A DNA stretch of 64,000 nt from Pseudoips prasinana (GCA_951640165.1 OX621257.1:14953201-15017200), one strand, 5' to 3'; shown: positions 20,532 through 31,339, counted from the stretch's first letter. The notes: generated by a model not told the origin, from the sequence alone. Numbers and translations are program-made.

Positions 20532-21455
20532 ACGTGTAACAGAAAGAGTGAACGTAACTTAAGGGGCATATACGGTCTCCTTAAGCCTACCTATACACAA
20601 AATCTCATACCGAAATACCATCATTTTAATCTTGATCGTAAAATAATATACCATTCAATATATCGACAAGTATTTTTATCGATATAACGAACATCCGTAC
20701 TAACACAGCACAGCTGATTCTGATTTACGCTAGAAATTGTTTGACATACCTCTGTGTTTCTATGCACGCCTGGTAGTTTGATTCCGATTGCACTCACTAC
20801 ACATATTTTGTTTTATTTTCGAGTTATGTTTTTATTTATAGCACTGCTGAATAGCTATTGGATACTTTACATCGTATAAGTACGTGATACACAAACACAT
20901 TACGAGAATCTTTTTATAGTTTAACTTCTAGTTGAAGTTGTTTTCAGTACTGATGGAAGAATTTCATTATTTCACGTTCACTAAAATCTGCACCGACACC
21001 GAAAGCTTGACTCTAAGACTTGCCAACTAACACGAGTCTCTCTCATGTACAACATATTCATAGAATCGTAAAGCTTTCATGTTTCTTAGTTATAAAGAGG
21101 CGTGGCCTGCATCGCGACACTGTACCCTTCACGACATAGGTTCCTCGTAATTAAACAGCCTTAAATTCTGTGACCTATGAATCCTCATCATCACAAAGTG
21201 CACGTCTGAGGCTATTCTTTCATAGATGAATGCACGAAATGTTCAAAATTATTACGATCACTAAACGACATAGTTAAGGATTTCGCGGAACACTTTACTC
21301 ATTACTAAACGACATTTTAGACGATTTAGTAACTAAACACGACCTAAATAGACAACAGTTTACGAACAACTGATGATTTTAATATTTTTATTAAATAAAT
21401 GAAATTGCACAATATTTCATGAATTTGGCGGCTTTCATCGAACGCGGCCCCTTTG
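20530..21455. other. Unassigned stretch
   Basis: No repeat family, RNA or domain-bearing frame recognised in either strand. Confidence 0.4.
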
Positions 21456-21457
21456 GC

Positions 21458-21505
21458 GGCATCCCTCTGGGAAACAGGCGTGAGTCTATGTATGTATGTA
21501 ATACT
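21458..21505 (+). repeat. RTE-like LINE extreme C-terminus and (TATG)n tail
   Basis: GGCATCCCTCTGGGAAACAG, GCGTGAGTCTATGTATG equals the end of the copies at 36705-36800 and 42320-42415. Protein text there is DKWKSVVSAYPSGRQA followed by a stop and (TATG)n. Confidence 0.7.
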
Positions 21506-21893
21506 TTATTGTAATGAATCATAGGAAGCTCTCATAAATCAGAAGAAAATCAAACAGGTCCATAAACCGGGTCGTAGTAGACAGAATTCATTAAACGGAT
21601 GTCGTAACGACATTCAAATCGGAGGTGAAGGCCATTGCTACCGATAGAATACTTCCACTATAGATATTTAAATGTTCAGAGGGGACTTTAAATTGAGATA
21701 CACACTGGTAATGAGCATTTAAATTATTTACACGAGGTTTCTTAAGCTGTATAAATAAATATATTTTTTTTAATTATTTTTTTTTACTAACACTAGTTTA
21801 TAAGTTGTCATTGTAACTAACACGTATGGAATTTATTCTGAATTAAATTGTTATTATTATTATTATAAAAGCATTTTGATACATTTTATTTGG

Positions 21894-22005
21894 TCCTGAG
21901 GTCTTGATTAACAATTTAACAGAAGTGTTAAGCCGTATAAAAACGTCAATTGATATATTTTATTATAGATCCTGAGGTCTTTATTAACAATTTAACAGAA
22001 ATGTA
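21894..22005. repeat. Direct repeat of about 36 bp
   Basis: TCCTGAGGTCTTGATTAAC-AATTTAACAGAAGTGT at 21894-21930 recurs at about 21970-22005 with three or so changes. The intervening text also partly repeats (ATTTTATT, GATAC/GATAT), so this may be a two-unit tandem of about 76 bp. Confidence 0.7.
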
Positions 22006-22254
22006 TTACCATGAATATCATACAGTATATGGTCCGGGGTGAAACATGTGGAAATCAGATGCACAGGACCAATAAAAATAAATACAATTTATGATAGAAA
22101 CACATGTACATGGTCGAACTTAGTTCATTAATGAGTTTTCTTACAGCAAACCAAACACAGAGAACAATTTGTTTTACAGGGTAGAACAGTGTACAACATT
22201 ATCTACTTAAATTAATTCTACCTACCTATATGTATAAATACCTACATACTGGAA

Positions 22255-22370
22255 GAGATCGCACTTAGCGATAAGGCCGCCATTTGTACAATCTTAACAT
22301 GCTCAAAGTTCTTTTTATGTATTATTTTTTGGTGTACAATAAAGAGTTACTTACTTACTTACTATATTAT
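22255..22370 (+). repeat. LINE 3' UTR with AATAAA
   Basis: GGAAGAGATCGCACTTAGCG, ATAAGGCCGCCATTTGTAC, TGGTGTACAATAAAGAG, then an (ACTT)n tail. Confidence 0.75.
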
Positions 22371-22423
22371 ATCCATATTACATAATGTATGTAGGTTAAA
22401 TAAATTATTTCTATTATTTAGGC

Positions 22424-23110
22424 ATGAATAATCTTAAAATTAATAATAATTTTAATAAGTTTAACATTATACCTTTCGACACTGTCTCTATCCCTCACCT
22501 ATTGACCAAGTTAGATAGAATCGGCACAAGAGGTATTCCCTTAAAATTTATAAAAAGCTATCATACCGATAGAAGAAACAGAGTTTCTATAGATAATAAT
22601 CTTAGTGATGAACTATACGTAACCTTTGGCGTACCCCAAAGCAGCATACTCGGAACTTCCTTGATTTTGATGTACAGACGCCAGCACATCAAGCTACCCC
22701 AATCTGTCAAATTTCCCCAATTGAAAGTGAACCTTATGCTTTTGTGATAAAGTTGAAAATATATAAAATAAATTTGACAGATTGGGGAAGCTGGATGTGC
22801 TGGCGTCTGTACATTAATAACCTATGCCAAACAAAACTAGAACGTGGCAAAGTAATGACGTTTGCTCATGATACGCTCTTTTTAGCGATGACAGTTGGGA
22901 GGAGGTTTAGGAGGTAGCACAAAAGGGATTTAATAGAGACAAGCAATGTTTGCAATTCAATATCCTGAACGTTGAAAAAATCAAAGACATCTCATTTGCA
23001 CATAAAACGAATTTATTCCCTTCATCCTATTTTTTAATAATGGCCCATGAATGTAACGCTATGTTTTCGGCTTGCACCTGTCTTAACCTGCTACGAGTAC
23101 GACTAAGGAT
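22424..23110 (+). pseudogene. LINE reverse-transcriptase remnant split by MITE-J
   Basis: The first frame encodes PFDTVSIPHLLTKLDRIGTR, RGIPLKFIKSYHTDRRNRVS, SDELYVTFGVPQSSILGTSL, which matches reverse-transcriptase palm blocks (FDTVxxxxLLxKL, YGVPQGSILGP). The MITE at 22675-22809 interrupts just after block GVPQ. Beyond it the reading resumes as INNLCQTKLERGKVMTFAHD, the position of the catalytic F/Y-A-D-D box, here changed to FAHD. The first D is also replaced in GVPQSS context neighbours. A third frame (22950-23110) contains NVEKIKDISFAHKTNLFPSS, the thumb region. Several frameshifts and the altered FADD box show it is dead. The family is Jockey/CR1-like by style. Confidence 0.8.
22675..22809. 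mobile_element. MITE-J copy inserted in LINE reverse transcriptase
   Basis: 135 bp, CAGACGCCAGCACATCAAGC to a mirrored end, flanked by TA (22673-22674 and 22810-22811). Arms share CTACCCCAATCTGTCAAATT. It is the cleanest copy and has the same length as the one at 12299. Confidence 0.95.
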
Positions 23111-23429
23111 GTTTTATTTTCAAACATATCAGATGAACTTAAAAGATAACATAAAATTGAAATATTGAATGGCATTGTTTCGTTAGCAGCAAACATTTAA
23201 TAAACTGATCCTCTGTGTTTTTCACTATCTATGTTTATCATCATTCATTATGTATTTATCAATGAAGGTCAATTTCAAGGTCATATAGTTATAAAACATA
23301 GCACGTGGATATAAATACATATGATACCTGTTTTACTGCAAGTAGCTGTAAAATTAATGTTTTACTCGACTATCAAAAGCAAGGGTTATGATTTTGACCG
23401 TCTATAAATAGTGGGTCATATAATAAATA

Positions 23430-23533
23430 TCTATAAATATCTTGGGACAACTGACACACTACTATTTGATCCCAAACTAGACAGAGCATGTACCTATTAT
23501 GGTATCAGATAACTGATAACATACTTTTATAAT
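23430..23533 (-). repeat. SINE-A 3' part
   Basis: ATCTTGGGACAACTGACACA, CCCAAACTAGACAGAGCATG; the head is missing. It abuts the next, head-bearing copy. Confidence 0.75.
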
Positions 23534-23534
23534 A

Positions 23535-23790
23535 TCCTGGGACATTATTCACACACGGCCCAGCTCTGCTTAGTTTGGGATCACCTGATCCTAAAATAAG
23601 CAGAGCTTGTACTATCGAAACCAGGTAACTAATATTTAATATGAGGCTTTCCTTTTGAATATACATACTTATATAGATAATTACGCCCACACTCAGGACA
23701 AACAGACATATCAACAAAAATATCTGTCCTGGGTGGGAATCAAACCCTCGATCTGCGGCGTGAAACGCAAGCTTCTACCAACTATACTCT
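23535..23790 (-). repeat. SINE-A copy with head
   Basis: The 3' part has CATTATTCACACACGGCCC and a short tandem of AGCAGAGCTTGTAC-like text. The head on the minus strand has B box GGTTTGATTCCC. The left part contains an inverted GCTCTGCTTAGTTTGGGATC next to AAAATAAGCAGAGCTTG, a local fold-back. Confidence 0.8.
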
Positions 23791-23799
23791 ATTTCTTCC

Positions 23800-24020
23800 C
23801 ATAATCTGATGAAAGCGATCCGACAAAAAAGAGATCAAGTGTCAAGGACCAAGCTTTATGTGCTATCCAGGGCACGGGAGTATAAAAACATTAACCTCTG
23901 TTACTGGGTGATTTTCTTGCCAGAAAAATCCCTATCACACTTTTTGGCCTGACCCGGGATTTAAACCCAGGACCACATTATCTACGGTTATACATGTACC
24001 GCTAAACCAACGAGGCAGTC
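23800..24020 (-). repeat. SINE-H, degraded
   Basis: The right end keeps the tRNA-like head (minus strand GCCTCGTTGGTTTAGCGGTA, then GGTTTAAATCCCGGG). The body is shortened. Confidence 0.7.
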
Positions 24021-24394
24021 ATTGGTCACAAAGATAATATTGACTTAATATCGAATTTGTTGTGACGTCATAATAGCCATAATGTCATAATAAATTAGAC
24101 ATGGCGGATTTTAGAAGTAAATTTCACGGCTAAAAGATATATTTATCGTGTTCGGTATCAAATGAAAGGTCACGAGGAACTGATTTAACATAGCTGCATA
24201 ATTTTGATATGAAGTCCAAAATAAATTACATGAATACCTATATTTGAGTCTGGGTGTAAATGTTTATATAAGTATAAATTTACAAAATAAAAGTAGTTAA
24301 TAGTTTATTTATTCGTAAACAGGTTAACATGTCAATGTTTATACATGATATATTCTTATTAACAAATTCATACTTAATATAAATAATAATAAAT

Positions 24395-24638
24395 AAATAT
24401 CTAGGGACAATGTCACACAGATCATCCTAGCCCCAAACTAAGCAAAGCTTGTACTATGGGTACCAGGAGACGATATACATATTTATATAGATAGATAAAT
24501 ACTTAAATACCTAGAAAACATCCATGAGTCAGAAACAAATGTCCGTGCTCATCACACAAATATTTGCACTTACCGGGATTCGAACCCAGGCCCACCAGCA
24601 TCGCACTACCAACTAGGCTACGGTGACCGTCAATATAA
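24395..24638 (-). repeat. SINE-B copy
   Basis: All landmarks are present, with a small deletion between anticodon-like and A-box regions (CAGCATCGCACTACCAACTA). Confidence 0.85.
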
Positions 24639-24834
24639 TATAATATATAATTCAACACATCAATAATAAGTTAAAATAAAACATTTAAGTGGATTAGGAT
24701 ATCGAATAGTATGAAGTATAGTAGTTAAGTGCTTAAAAAACGCTCGCCGGGGGCATAATTGATCGACAGGTTCCAACCTGTAGTTTATTTTCCCTCAGTA
24801 TTAAGCACCAAAATTGGATGCCTTCTCTTTTTCG

Positions 24835-25010
24835 TAATAATAATATCTTGGGACATTATTTACACACGGGCATCTGATCCCAAACCAAGCAGAGTTTGTA
24901 CTTTGGAAACCAGAGAACTTATATATTACAGATACTAATCTGTAATATATAAGTTCTCTGGTAGTAAAGGAAAGTAGTCTTTCCTTTTGTAAATACATAC
25001 TAGATTACAT
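24835..25010 (-). repeat. SINE-A copy with two internal palindromes
   Basis: The 3' part (CCCAAACCAAGCAGAGTTTG) is normal. The region that usually reads GATAACTGATATACTAC is replaced by a 25-bp-arm hairpin (24906-24963) and then a second small hairpin, AAAGGAAAG-TAGT-CTTTCCTTT. Confidence 0.8.
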
Positions 25011-25182
25011 ACAGAATCAGAACTCTTAACATAAGAACTAAGTTATTTAGATATTAAAATTAGTTGATTTGGTACTGCATGAAATCGTATTTGCAGATTT
25101 TTGTTCAAATTAGTTCAACAGAATACGATTTTTGCTATCGTCTATTTGTCCAAATGAAGTAGTTATTTGTCTTTATATCTAA

Positions 25183-25430
25183 CTAGCTGTGCCCGCGACT
25201 ACGTGCGCGTGTTAATTAGTTTTTTTTTTTTTTTTAGTAAAATATAAGACTTTTTCTTATAACAGTAGCCTAAGTTACTCCTTATTATATCAGCTACCTG
25301 CCAATAAAAGTCCCGTCATAATTGGTCCAGAGATTAGCCGTAACAAACAGACAGACAGACAAAAATTCAAGGCAACAGGTTCAATATTACAAACAGACAC
25401 TCCAATTTTATTTATTTGTATAGATGTGTA
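25183..25430 (-). repeat. Diverged repeat D-like unit
   Basis: It begins CTAGCTGTGCCCGCGACTAC and contains GTCCCGTCATAATTGGTCC, a (CAGA)n run and a terminal TTATTTGTATAGAT. It has the same architecture as repeat D but little identity. A long T-run (25218-25236) is inside. Confidence 0.55.
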
Positions 25431-26280
25431 CCCATGCGTAGTCGGATTAGGTAACTAGTGTTTAAGGAACTAGGTTATGCACTATCTTGATGTCAAAATT
25501 GCGATTTTTAATCAACGCACATATTATTTAATTTTTTCCTCTCTGTCGTCTTGACCATCTATGTGGCCAGTCAGCTGTCAAAAAACCATCAAACCCCGAC
25601 GCAGGAAGAGCACTATTGTTATTATTCATTTATTTCGGATTCATAAATATTCTATTTACATCCACTATATTTTACCATATTTATTTATATATTATTTTTT
25701 CATCGCGAATATTGCGCGGACGGAGAAGTATGTTTGTAACATTTAATTTTTATATGGAGGAGTGCAGAAACTATATTTTATATAATACGCATAAGAAGTA
25801 AATTGTTTTAACAAAAAGAACATTACATACACTACCATGCTTTTGACATATTGAGAAGAGATGACAAACTGAGTGTGTCAAAACTGATTAATATAAGATA
25901 TTTGTCTTCAATGTCTGTAGTCTTTGACAAAAGAACCTTACTGGTCGAATTTCAAACAAGTGCGATCAAGTGCTCCTCATTGTAAAATGTTTAAACAAAA
26001 AGAAAAAATTAATTGAATAATAATACCCTTTGATGCTTTTGTTCCCTAACGAGCCAAACACCGCAAAAGAAGGAGCTCTATTTCTGACATATTTATTTAT
26101 TTATTGTCATTTTTATATCATTTTGATAATAAAAAATGTATAACAAAATATGAAGTTAATTAATAATGTGGAATAATAATTTATTGTATATTTAAATATT
26201 CTAAGTCACTTATCATTGTCACTAAATGTAATTGTTAATAATTAGAAACAAATTAGAACAAATGTTAACCTAATATTTTT
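25431..26280. other. Unassigned AT-rich stretch
   Basis: Open frames at 25561 and 25616 overlap in different frames and are low-complexity. No repeat recognised. Confidence 0.4.
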
Positions 26281-26382
26281 GCATGACATAATAGATAATG
26301 ACGAATATAGTGAAACTTTACTACAATGTGGAAGCATTGTAGTAAAGTTTCACTATATTCGTCATTATCTATTATGTCATGC
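26281..26382. repeat. Perfect palindrome, 48-bp arms, 6-nt loop
   Basis: The left arm (26281-26328) begins GCATGACATAATAGATAATG and ends ACTTTACTACAATG. The right arm (26335-26382) is its exact reverse complement over all 48 bp. The loop is TGGAAG. Neither arm has a mismatch. Confidence 0.97.
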
Positions 26383-26800
26383 TATGTAACCTATATTCTG
26401 GCAAATAAACATTTTCATTTTCAGTTTCAATAATATTTTGAATAATTTATTTCGAGCAACTGTGATTCATAATGATTGTTAGTGTTACAGAGATACTTAT
26501 CTATTGTTAGAATTTAGGTATATAATTAAAAAGGGATGCATGTAGCTGACAGCATCGAGCCATGTATGGACAATGGAACCTGTCAGTTATCATGGCTAGG
26601 ACCCTGTTGGGCGCCAATCAGCCATAATAATGCGCCATGTCAGACGCTGTCAACATCTGATATGTGTTTTGCCGCAAGAGTGAGTATACGACACGGTTTT
26701 TCTATTTCATTTATAACATAACAATTATAATTGTGCCTGAATTTTCTTTGGTTAAGTAATATTGCAACGCATGACCATTTCGGAGATCTTAATGATTATT
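26383..26800. other. Unassigned stretch
   Basis: A 61-codon frame at 26536-26721 (HVADSIEPCMDNGTCQLSWL start) is Cys-rich and GC-richer than its surroundings, followed by AGAGTGAGTATA, which could be a splice-donor-like site. I recognise no domain and do not call a gene. Confidence 0.3.
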
Positions 26801-26804
26801 AATC

Positions 26805-27055
26805 TATACTAATACTTTAAAGAGGTAACTTTTGTGAGTTTGTGACGTTGTAAGGGGTAATCTCTGGATCAACTGAAACGATTTTCAAAATTATTTCAAC
26901 AATAAAAAGCTACGTTATTGTGGAGTGTCATAGAGTTTGATTTATCATCATACATTTTATTTATCCCGAATTTTTAACCCGTAGTATTACGAGGGACAAA
27001 CGGGCAGGGAAAAATATATTTATAACGCGGAACGAAGTCCACGGGCACTGCTAGT
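26805..27055 (+). repeat. Diverged repeat of the 'ACGGGCACTGCTAG' type
   Basis: It runs from CTATACTAATACTTTAAAGA to CGAAGTCCACGGGCACTGCT. It contains AACTGAAACGATTTTCAAA and ATTACGAGGGACAAACGGG. Its architecture resembles repeat D but it is a separate family. Confidence 0.55.
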
Positions 27056-27224
27056 ATTAAATACAATTAAAATAAATATAACATAATACAATTAATTATC
27101 AGAAAAACACAATTTTGGTCATCTGTGTAACAAACACAAATTCAATTTCTAACAAACTTAATACTTATATGGATATTAAAAAAAATATAAGTTAATTTTG
27201 ACTGAATTTGGAAGACATTTGTTA

Positions 27225-27552
27225 ACAACAAAACATGATTATCGATACATATAATAAAATCGTAGGAAAGTCTAAACTGTACATTGATAATTTTTTTAAA
27301 AGGATACTTGAGTCGCGATCTACAATGGATAACGAAGCCAAAAATATAGTTTTTATAATTTTTGTCTGTGTGTCTATTTGTCTGTATGTATGTCCGGGCT
27401 AAACTCAAAAAGTACTGCATGAATTTAGTTCAAATTTTGCATGAATATCACTAAGAGGTTGGGTCAACATATAAGCTACATGTAATCAAGATAAGACCTA
27501 CGGGAGAGGAGCTGTAAAATTTAACGCGGGTAAAACCGCGGGGCACAGCTAT
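27225..27552 (+). repeat. Repeat D copy
   Basis: AGGATACTTGAGTCGCGATC, GTATGTCCGGGCTAAACTC, AGTACTGCATGAATTTAGT, AAAACCGCGGGGCACAGCTA. Confidence 0.85.
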
Positions 27553-27559
27553 ACTCGAT

Positions 27560-27990
27560 AAAAAGAGTTACTAATTGGTTCTTAAACGATAGAGTAATAC
27601 AATGGCATGTATATTTGAATACATTGTGAACTGTCTATTTCTATTTCTCTCATTAGTACACATTATTTCAAATCATATTATCTGCACTAAGATATCTCAA
27701 ATAAAGCTCTTTCGTCACAGCCTATTACCTTTTAAGTCCAAGATCAAAGTCGCAGAATGAAGTAAATTAGAGCAACTCGTGTTTCAACGACTTTGATGTT
27801 CCTTTTAACAGCGCCTTTAATCAGTACAAGTGTGATCCCTTCACAAATGTGTGTTTAGATGTAATCTGTTAATCCTTATCTTTTATTCAATACACGTCGC
27901 TCAGATGTCCTTTTCTTCGCATTAGATATAGCTATTTTACTGACTTCAAAAAAGGAGGGTACACGTTTAACTGTATGTATTTATTTTGTT
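27560..27990. other. Unassigned AT-rich stretch
   Basis: Nothing recognised. Confidence 0.4.
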
Positions 27991-27994
27991 GGAT

Positions 27995-28092
27995 GCGAAT
28001 GCGAGAGACCGGCAATTGTGGAAATCTTTGATCGAGGCCTTTGTCTAGCTGTGGACGTCTTTCAAGTAGTAATATGATGATGATGATGATTT
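27995..28092 (+). repeat. LINE-R 3' end
   Basis: The last codons (MRMRETGN-type remnant of W-M-R-x-A-Q-D-R), GGAAATCTTTGATCGAGGCC, GTGGACGTCTTTCAAGTAGT and a (GAT)n tail at 28076-28091. Confidence 0.8.
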
Positions 28093-28234
28093 ATTTTCTG
28101 CGCTTTTTGCTTTGTTTGTTGAACGATTTTGATAATCTTTTTTTTTTCGTTTGTTTTTTGACCGATTTTGGTCACCTCTTTTTTTGAGAGTAAATTTTAT
28201 TTTATTTTTATTTCAAAACTTTATGCACAAATTT

Positions 28235-28300
28235 GTACAGAGGTGGACTTAATGCCGTAGGCATTTTCTCCCAGTCGACCTTGAGGAGGTGCAGAGATTA
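28235..28300 (-). repeat. LINE 3' UTR fragment
   Basis: GTACAGAGGTGGACTTAATG, GCATTTTCTCCCAGTCGACC, as at 19540-19635. Confidence 0.6.
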
Positions 28301-28607
28301 ATCAAATGCTGTAAATGCTCTCGGATAGGTTTTATTTGTTAAAACAGACATCATAAAGCAAAATTTGAAGTCGATGCATTATTTATGAACCAATTTAAAA
28401 AGAAAGAGGTTTTTAATTCAGCTGTTTATTTTTTTGTATGTTCTTTACATAATTTTTCCGTTGTTTAGTTGGTGTGGATAGGTTGAGTGGTCTGGTATAA
28501 ATTTTGTTTAAATCTGAAAATACTATAAAAAAGTTAAAGTCTAGTCTGTATTTTTTTTAAACGATAATTATATAATGTATTTTTTAAACATAAATATAAT
28601 AATCATA

Positions 28608-28760
28608 ATAATATCCTGGGAAATTATTCACACACAGCCATCTGATCCCAAACTAAGCAGAGAGTACAATGGAAACCAGATAACTGATATACTATACATT
28701 TTTTTTGTAAATACATACTTATATAGTTATTAACACCCAGACTCAGGATAAACAGTCTGC
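28608..28760 (-). repeat. SINE-A 3' part, cut by a LINE tail
   Basis: CTGGGAAATTATTCACACAC, CCCAAACTAAGCAGAGAG. The copy breaks at about 28756 after CAGACTCAGGATAAACAG and resumes as ATACATGCACGAAAATATCTGTCTC at about 28876, beyond the inserted LINE tail. Confidence 0.75.
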
Positions 28761-28870
28761 AAGAAATCGCTTAATGCGATAAGACCGCCCATTGTACTGG
28801 ATTGTATTCTTTTTTGCTCTACCTATTTATTCTGCTTGTGTGTACAATAAAGAGTATTTTATTATATTCT
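28757..28870 (+). repeat. LINE 3' UTR inserted in SINE-A
   Basis: CTGCAAGAAATCGCTTAATG, ATAAGACCGCCCATTGTAC, GTGTACAATAAAGAG then a (TATTTTAT) tail. It sits inside the SINE-A at 28608, so it is younger. Confidence 0.7.
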
Positions 28871-29198
28871 ATAAACATACATGCACGAAAATATCTGTCT
28901 CAAATAGAGTATAACACACGGCATCCATGTCCTTGTATTAATCAAATATCAAGCTGAAACTTAACCTTGTCAAAGACTAGTTAGTGTCTGCGTCGCTGCC
29001 ATCGTGACGTAGGCTCTCTACAATATTTAGCCAATCCACACGCTCGGACTGTCTTTTTCTATGATTTCATTGGTCGATCGCTGTAGAGACATTAGTACCT
29101 ATTTGTCGCCATGCTAGCCAAGTAGATGTAGTATTTATAAGTTACATCCGTTGTGGCTAGCTAACAAAATTGATTGAACAATGTCTATCTAACTTTGA

Positions 29199-29264
29199 CA
29201 CCTATATAGGGTACCAGTAATCTTAATCGCTAACCATTAAGATTACTGGTGCCCTGTATATAGC
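29199..29264. repeat. Foldback, about 26-bp arms
   Basis: CTATATAGGGTACCAGTAATCTTAAT-type left arm (29201-29226) and right arm ATTAAGATTACTGGTGCCCT plus GTATATAG. There are one indel and one mismatch; the loop is about 10 nt (CGCTAACC). Confidence 0.75.
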
Positions 29265-29282
29265 TCTAAAATGAATAAGAAT

Positions 29283-29498
29283 AATAATATCCTGGGACAT
29301 TATTTATACACCATCTGGTCCCAAACTAAGCAGAGCTTTTACTATGGAAACCAGATAACTGATATAATAAATATACGTATATTACACCCAGACTCAGGAC
29401 AGACATGTTCACGCACACAAATAGCTGTCCTGTGTGGGAATCTAACCCACGACCTCCAGTATGAAAAGCAAGAATTTGCCCACCACGCCAACAGGATT
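29283..29498 (-). repeat. SINE-A copy
   Basis: CTGGGACATTATTTATACAC, CCCAAACTAAGCAGAGC, and a head on the minus strand with B box GTGGGTTAGATTCCCAC. Confidence 0.8.
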
Positions 29499-29499
29499 A

Positions 29500-29905
29500 T
29501 TATTACATACATATTGCAGACAAATTACACCTAGACACAGAACAAATGATCGTGTTCATCACACAAAGATTTGTCCAGGGGCTCTACCGGCTAAGTCGCC
29601 GAACATCGGTTTCTAAAATGGCGTTCAAATAAATAAAGGTTAAAAATGACTTAATCAATCTTTAAATCGGCTTCAACGTTGACAGTCGATTCCGGACCAT
29701 TTATGACGTCACATGTGCTCATGGAAGCCGATTTAACTATTGATTAAGTCATTTTTAACCTGTATTTATTTGAACTTAATTTAAGAAATCGATGTTCGGT
29801 GACTTAGCCGGTAGAGCCCCTGGGTGGGAATCGAATCCACAATCTCTGGCTTAGCAGTCAGGATACTTACCAGTAGATGCCAGACTTACAAATCAGTCTA
29901 ATCGT
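29500..29905 (-). repeat. SINE-A variant split by MITE-M
   Basis: The left part (GACAAATTACACCTAGACAC, GTTCATCACACAAAGATTTG) continues on the right of the MITE as GTGGGAATCGAATCCACAAT, CTTAGCAGTCAGGATA. The uninterrupted equivalent is 11490-11735. Confidence 0.8.
29576..29822. mobile_element. MITE-M, 247 bp, about 98-bp inverted arms
   Basis: Arms from CAGGGGCTCTACCGGCTAAG pair with the mirrored right arm over about 98 bp with a limited number of mismatches. The 50-bp centre holds the perfect palindrome TGACGTCA and GTCGATTCCGGACCATTTAT. The target duplication is not clear (GTC before, GGT after). The superfamily is unassigned. Confidence 0.85.
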
Positions 29906-29909
29906 TATC

Positions 29910-30354
29910 TTTAAACAAATATTGCTTAATGCCGTAATCGAGCACGCGAACTCTGGTGTCCAATGGCTAAACCGACCGATTACACTATTCCATCATAAAG
30001 ATCATCTTTAAACTCATCACTTTATTCAAATTTAAAATTGACACGAGTCAACCTTATTCACAACCCACATAAGAAGTTCACTCTTATTATTTTATTCAAC
30101 AAGTGGGCATTTCTTGTTCAAATATTTCCGTAAATAACCTCATCTGAATATTTCAGAAGAAACCTAGCGATTAAAGGCGGCGAAGTGAATTTATAATGAG
30201 GGTGGCTTTGAAGAATAAGTCGCTTAACGAGTGGTTTATAAATCAATGAATATGCAACTACCTGGTTAACGGGCATCTTTTGTATAGTCTTGGTTATCTG
30301 AATACATTAAAACTCGGGCAATTAAAGACCTTGTTCTTGGGAATATCTTGGGAA
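29910..30354. other. Unassigned stretch
   Basis: Nothing recognised. Confidence 0.4.
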
Positions 30355-30555
30355 TAATATCCTGGGACATTACTCGCACACGGCCATCTGATCCCAAACT
30401 AAGCAGAGCTTGTACTATGGAAACCAGATAACTGATATACTACATGTACTACTTTTGTTTTGTTAATACATACTTATATAGATAATTACACCCAGACTCA
30501 GGACAAACAGACATGTTCATGCACATAAATATTTGTATACTGGGTGGGAATCGAA
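30355..30555 (-). repeat. SINE-A, head missing
   Basis: CTGGGACATTACTCGCACAC, CCCAAACTAAGCAGAGCTTG; it breaks at GGGTGGGAATCGAA, inside the B box, followed by an (AAT)n run. Confidence 0.8.
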
Positions 30556-31020
30556 AAAAATAATAAAAATAATAATTATAAATACAACTTTGTGTTCGGG
30601 TATTAACGCGACTAAGTATACTTTTCTTATTGTATTTATGTACATATATAACATTTTTATGTAAGACAAATATTTGTGATTTGTCTAGCGCTAGGATCAA
30701 AACCAGCAACCTTGGATAAGTTGGCAAGTTCACTATCAACTAAGTCAAGACGGTAATAAAAGGATATAAATTACTTACAAAACCAATTTCCCAAATATTA
30801 CAGTGAAACGGTACTCAATACAGCGTGTAATTCAACATGCACTTAGCCGTTTTATTTTGTGAGCCGGATGAGTAATATCCTCCAAATATTTCCTGGCACG
30901 GCTTAAAAGATTACGCTGCTATCTACTAGGGACAGACTGTTTTACAAAACTGAGATAAGGATTACAAATTCATAATTTTCATTACCTACGTGGATTCAAA
31001 CCAACGCAATTGGTAGTGAA

Positions 31021-31310
31021 CCTTTTTTTTTTTTTTTTTTTGGTAATTCAGGGGGAACGCCTATGCATGCCACCCGCAAAATGTGTCTACGGGTGGGTAG
31101 GTCGGACTCGCACCGCCGAAACCCAACCTGCCGTAGACTTCTCTTGGCGCCTGATGGGGGGTACGCAGGTATACTGCTCCGGTACCCGCCTTTTGCGCCA
31201 TGTTCCAGATATTTGCTAGTGAAACTGTCTTCTAATAGGAAGGTTGTAAGTTTGATCCTCACACAAGACAATTATTTGGGTTCATGTCTAGATGTTTTCT
31301 GTGTCTCGTA
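31021..31310 (-). repeat. Repeat G, poly(A)-tailed unit
   Basis: A T-run (poly(A) on the minus strand), then CCCGCAAAATGTGTCTACGG, GTCGGACTCGCACCG, CTTGGCGCCTGATGGGGGG. Further copies at 36070-36310 and 45710-45865. The frames at 30996-31317 are readings of this unit. Confidence 0.8.
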
Positions 31311-31339
31311 TGTATAATTTATCAAAAGAAACTAAATAG

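Noticed and set aside
20100..24000. CRISPR-like or regular spaced repeat arrays
   Set aside because: No regularly spaced short direct repeats; the repeats are dispersed SINEs and MITEs in a eukaryotic context.
26536..26721. Cys-containing 61-codon frame followed by a donor-like GTGAGT
   Set aside because: The donor-like site is not supported by any downstream acceptor and exon I can recognise, and the peptide has no signal sequence or cysteine pattern.
31010..31317. Frames of 69-91 codons rich in Arg/Pro
   Set aside because: They translate repeat G, which recurs at 36070 and 45710 with frameshifts.
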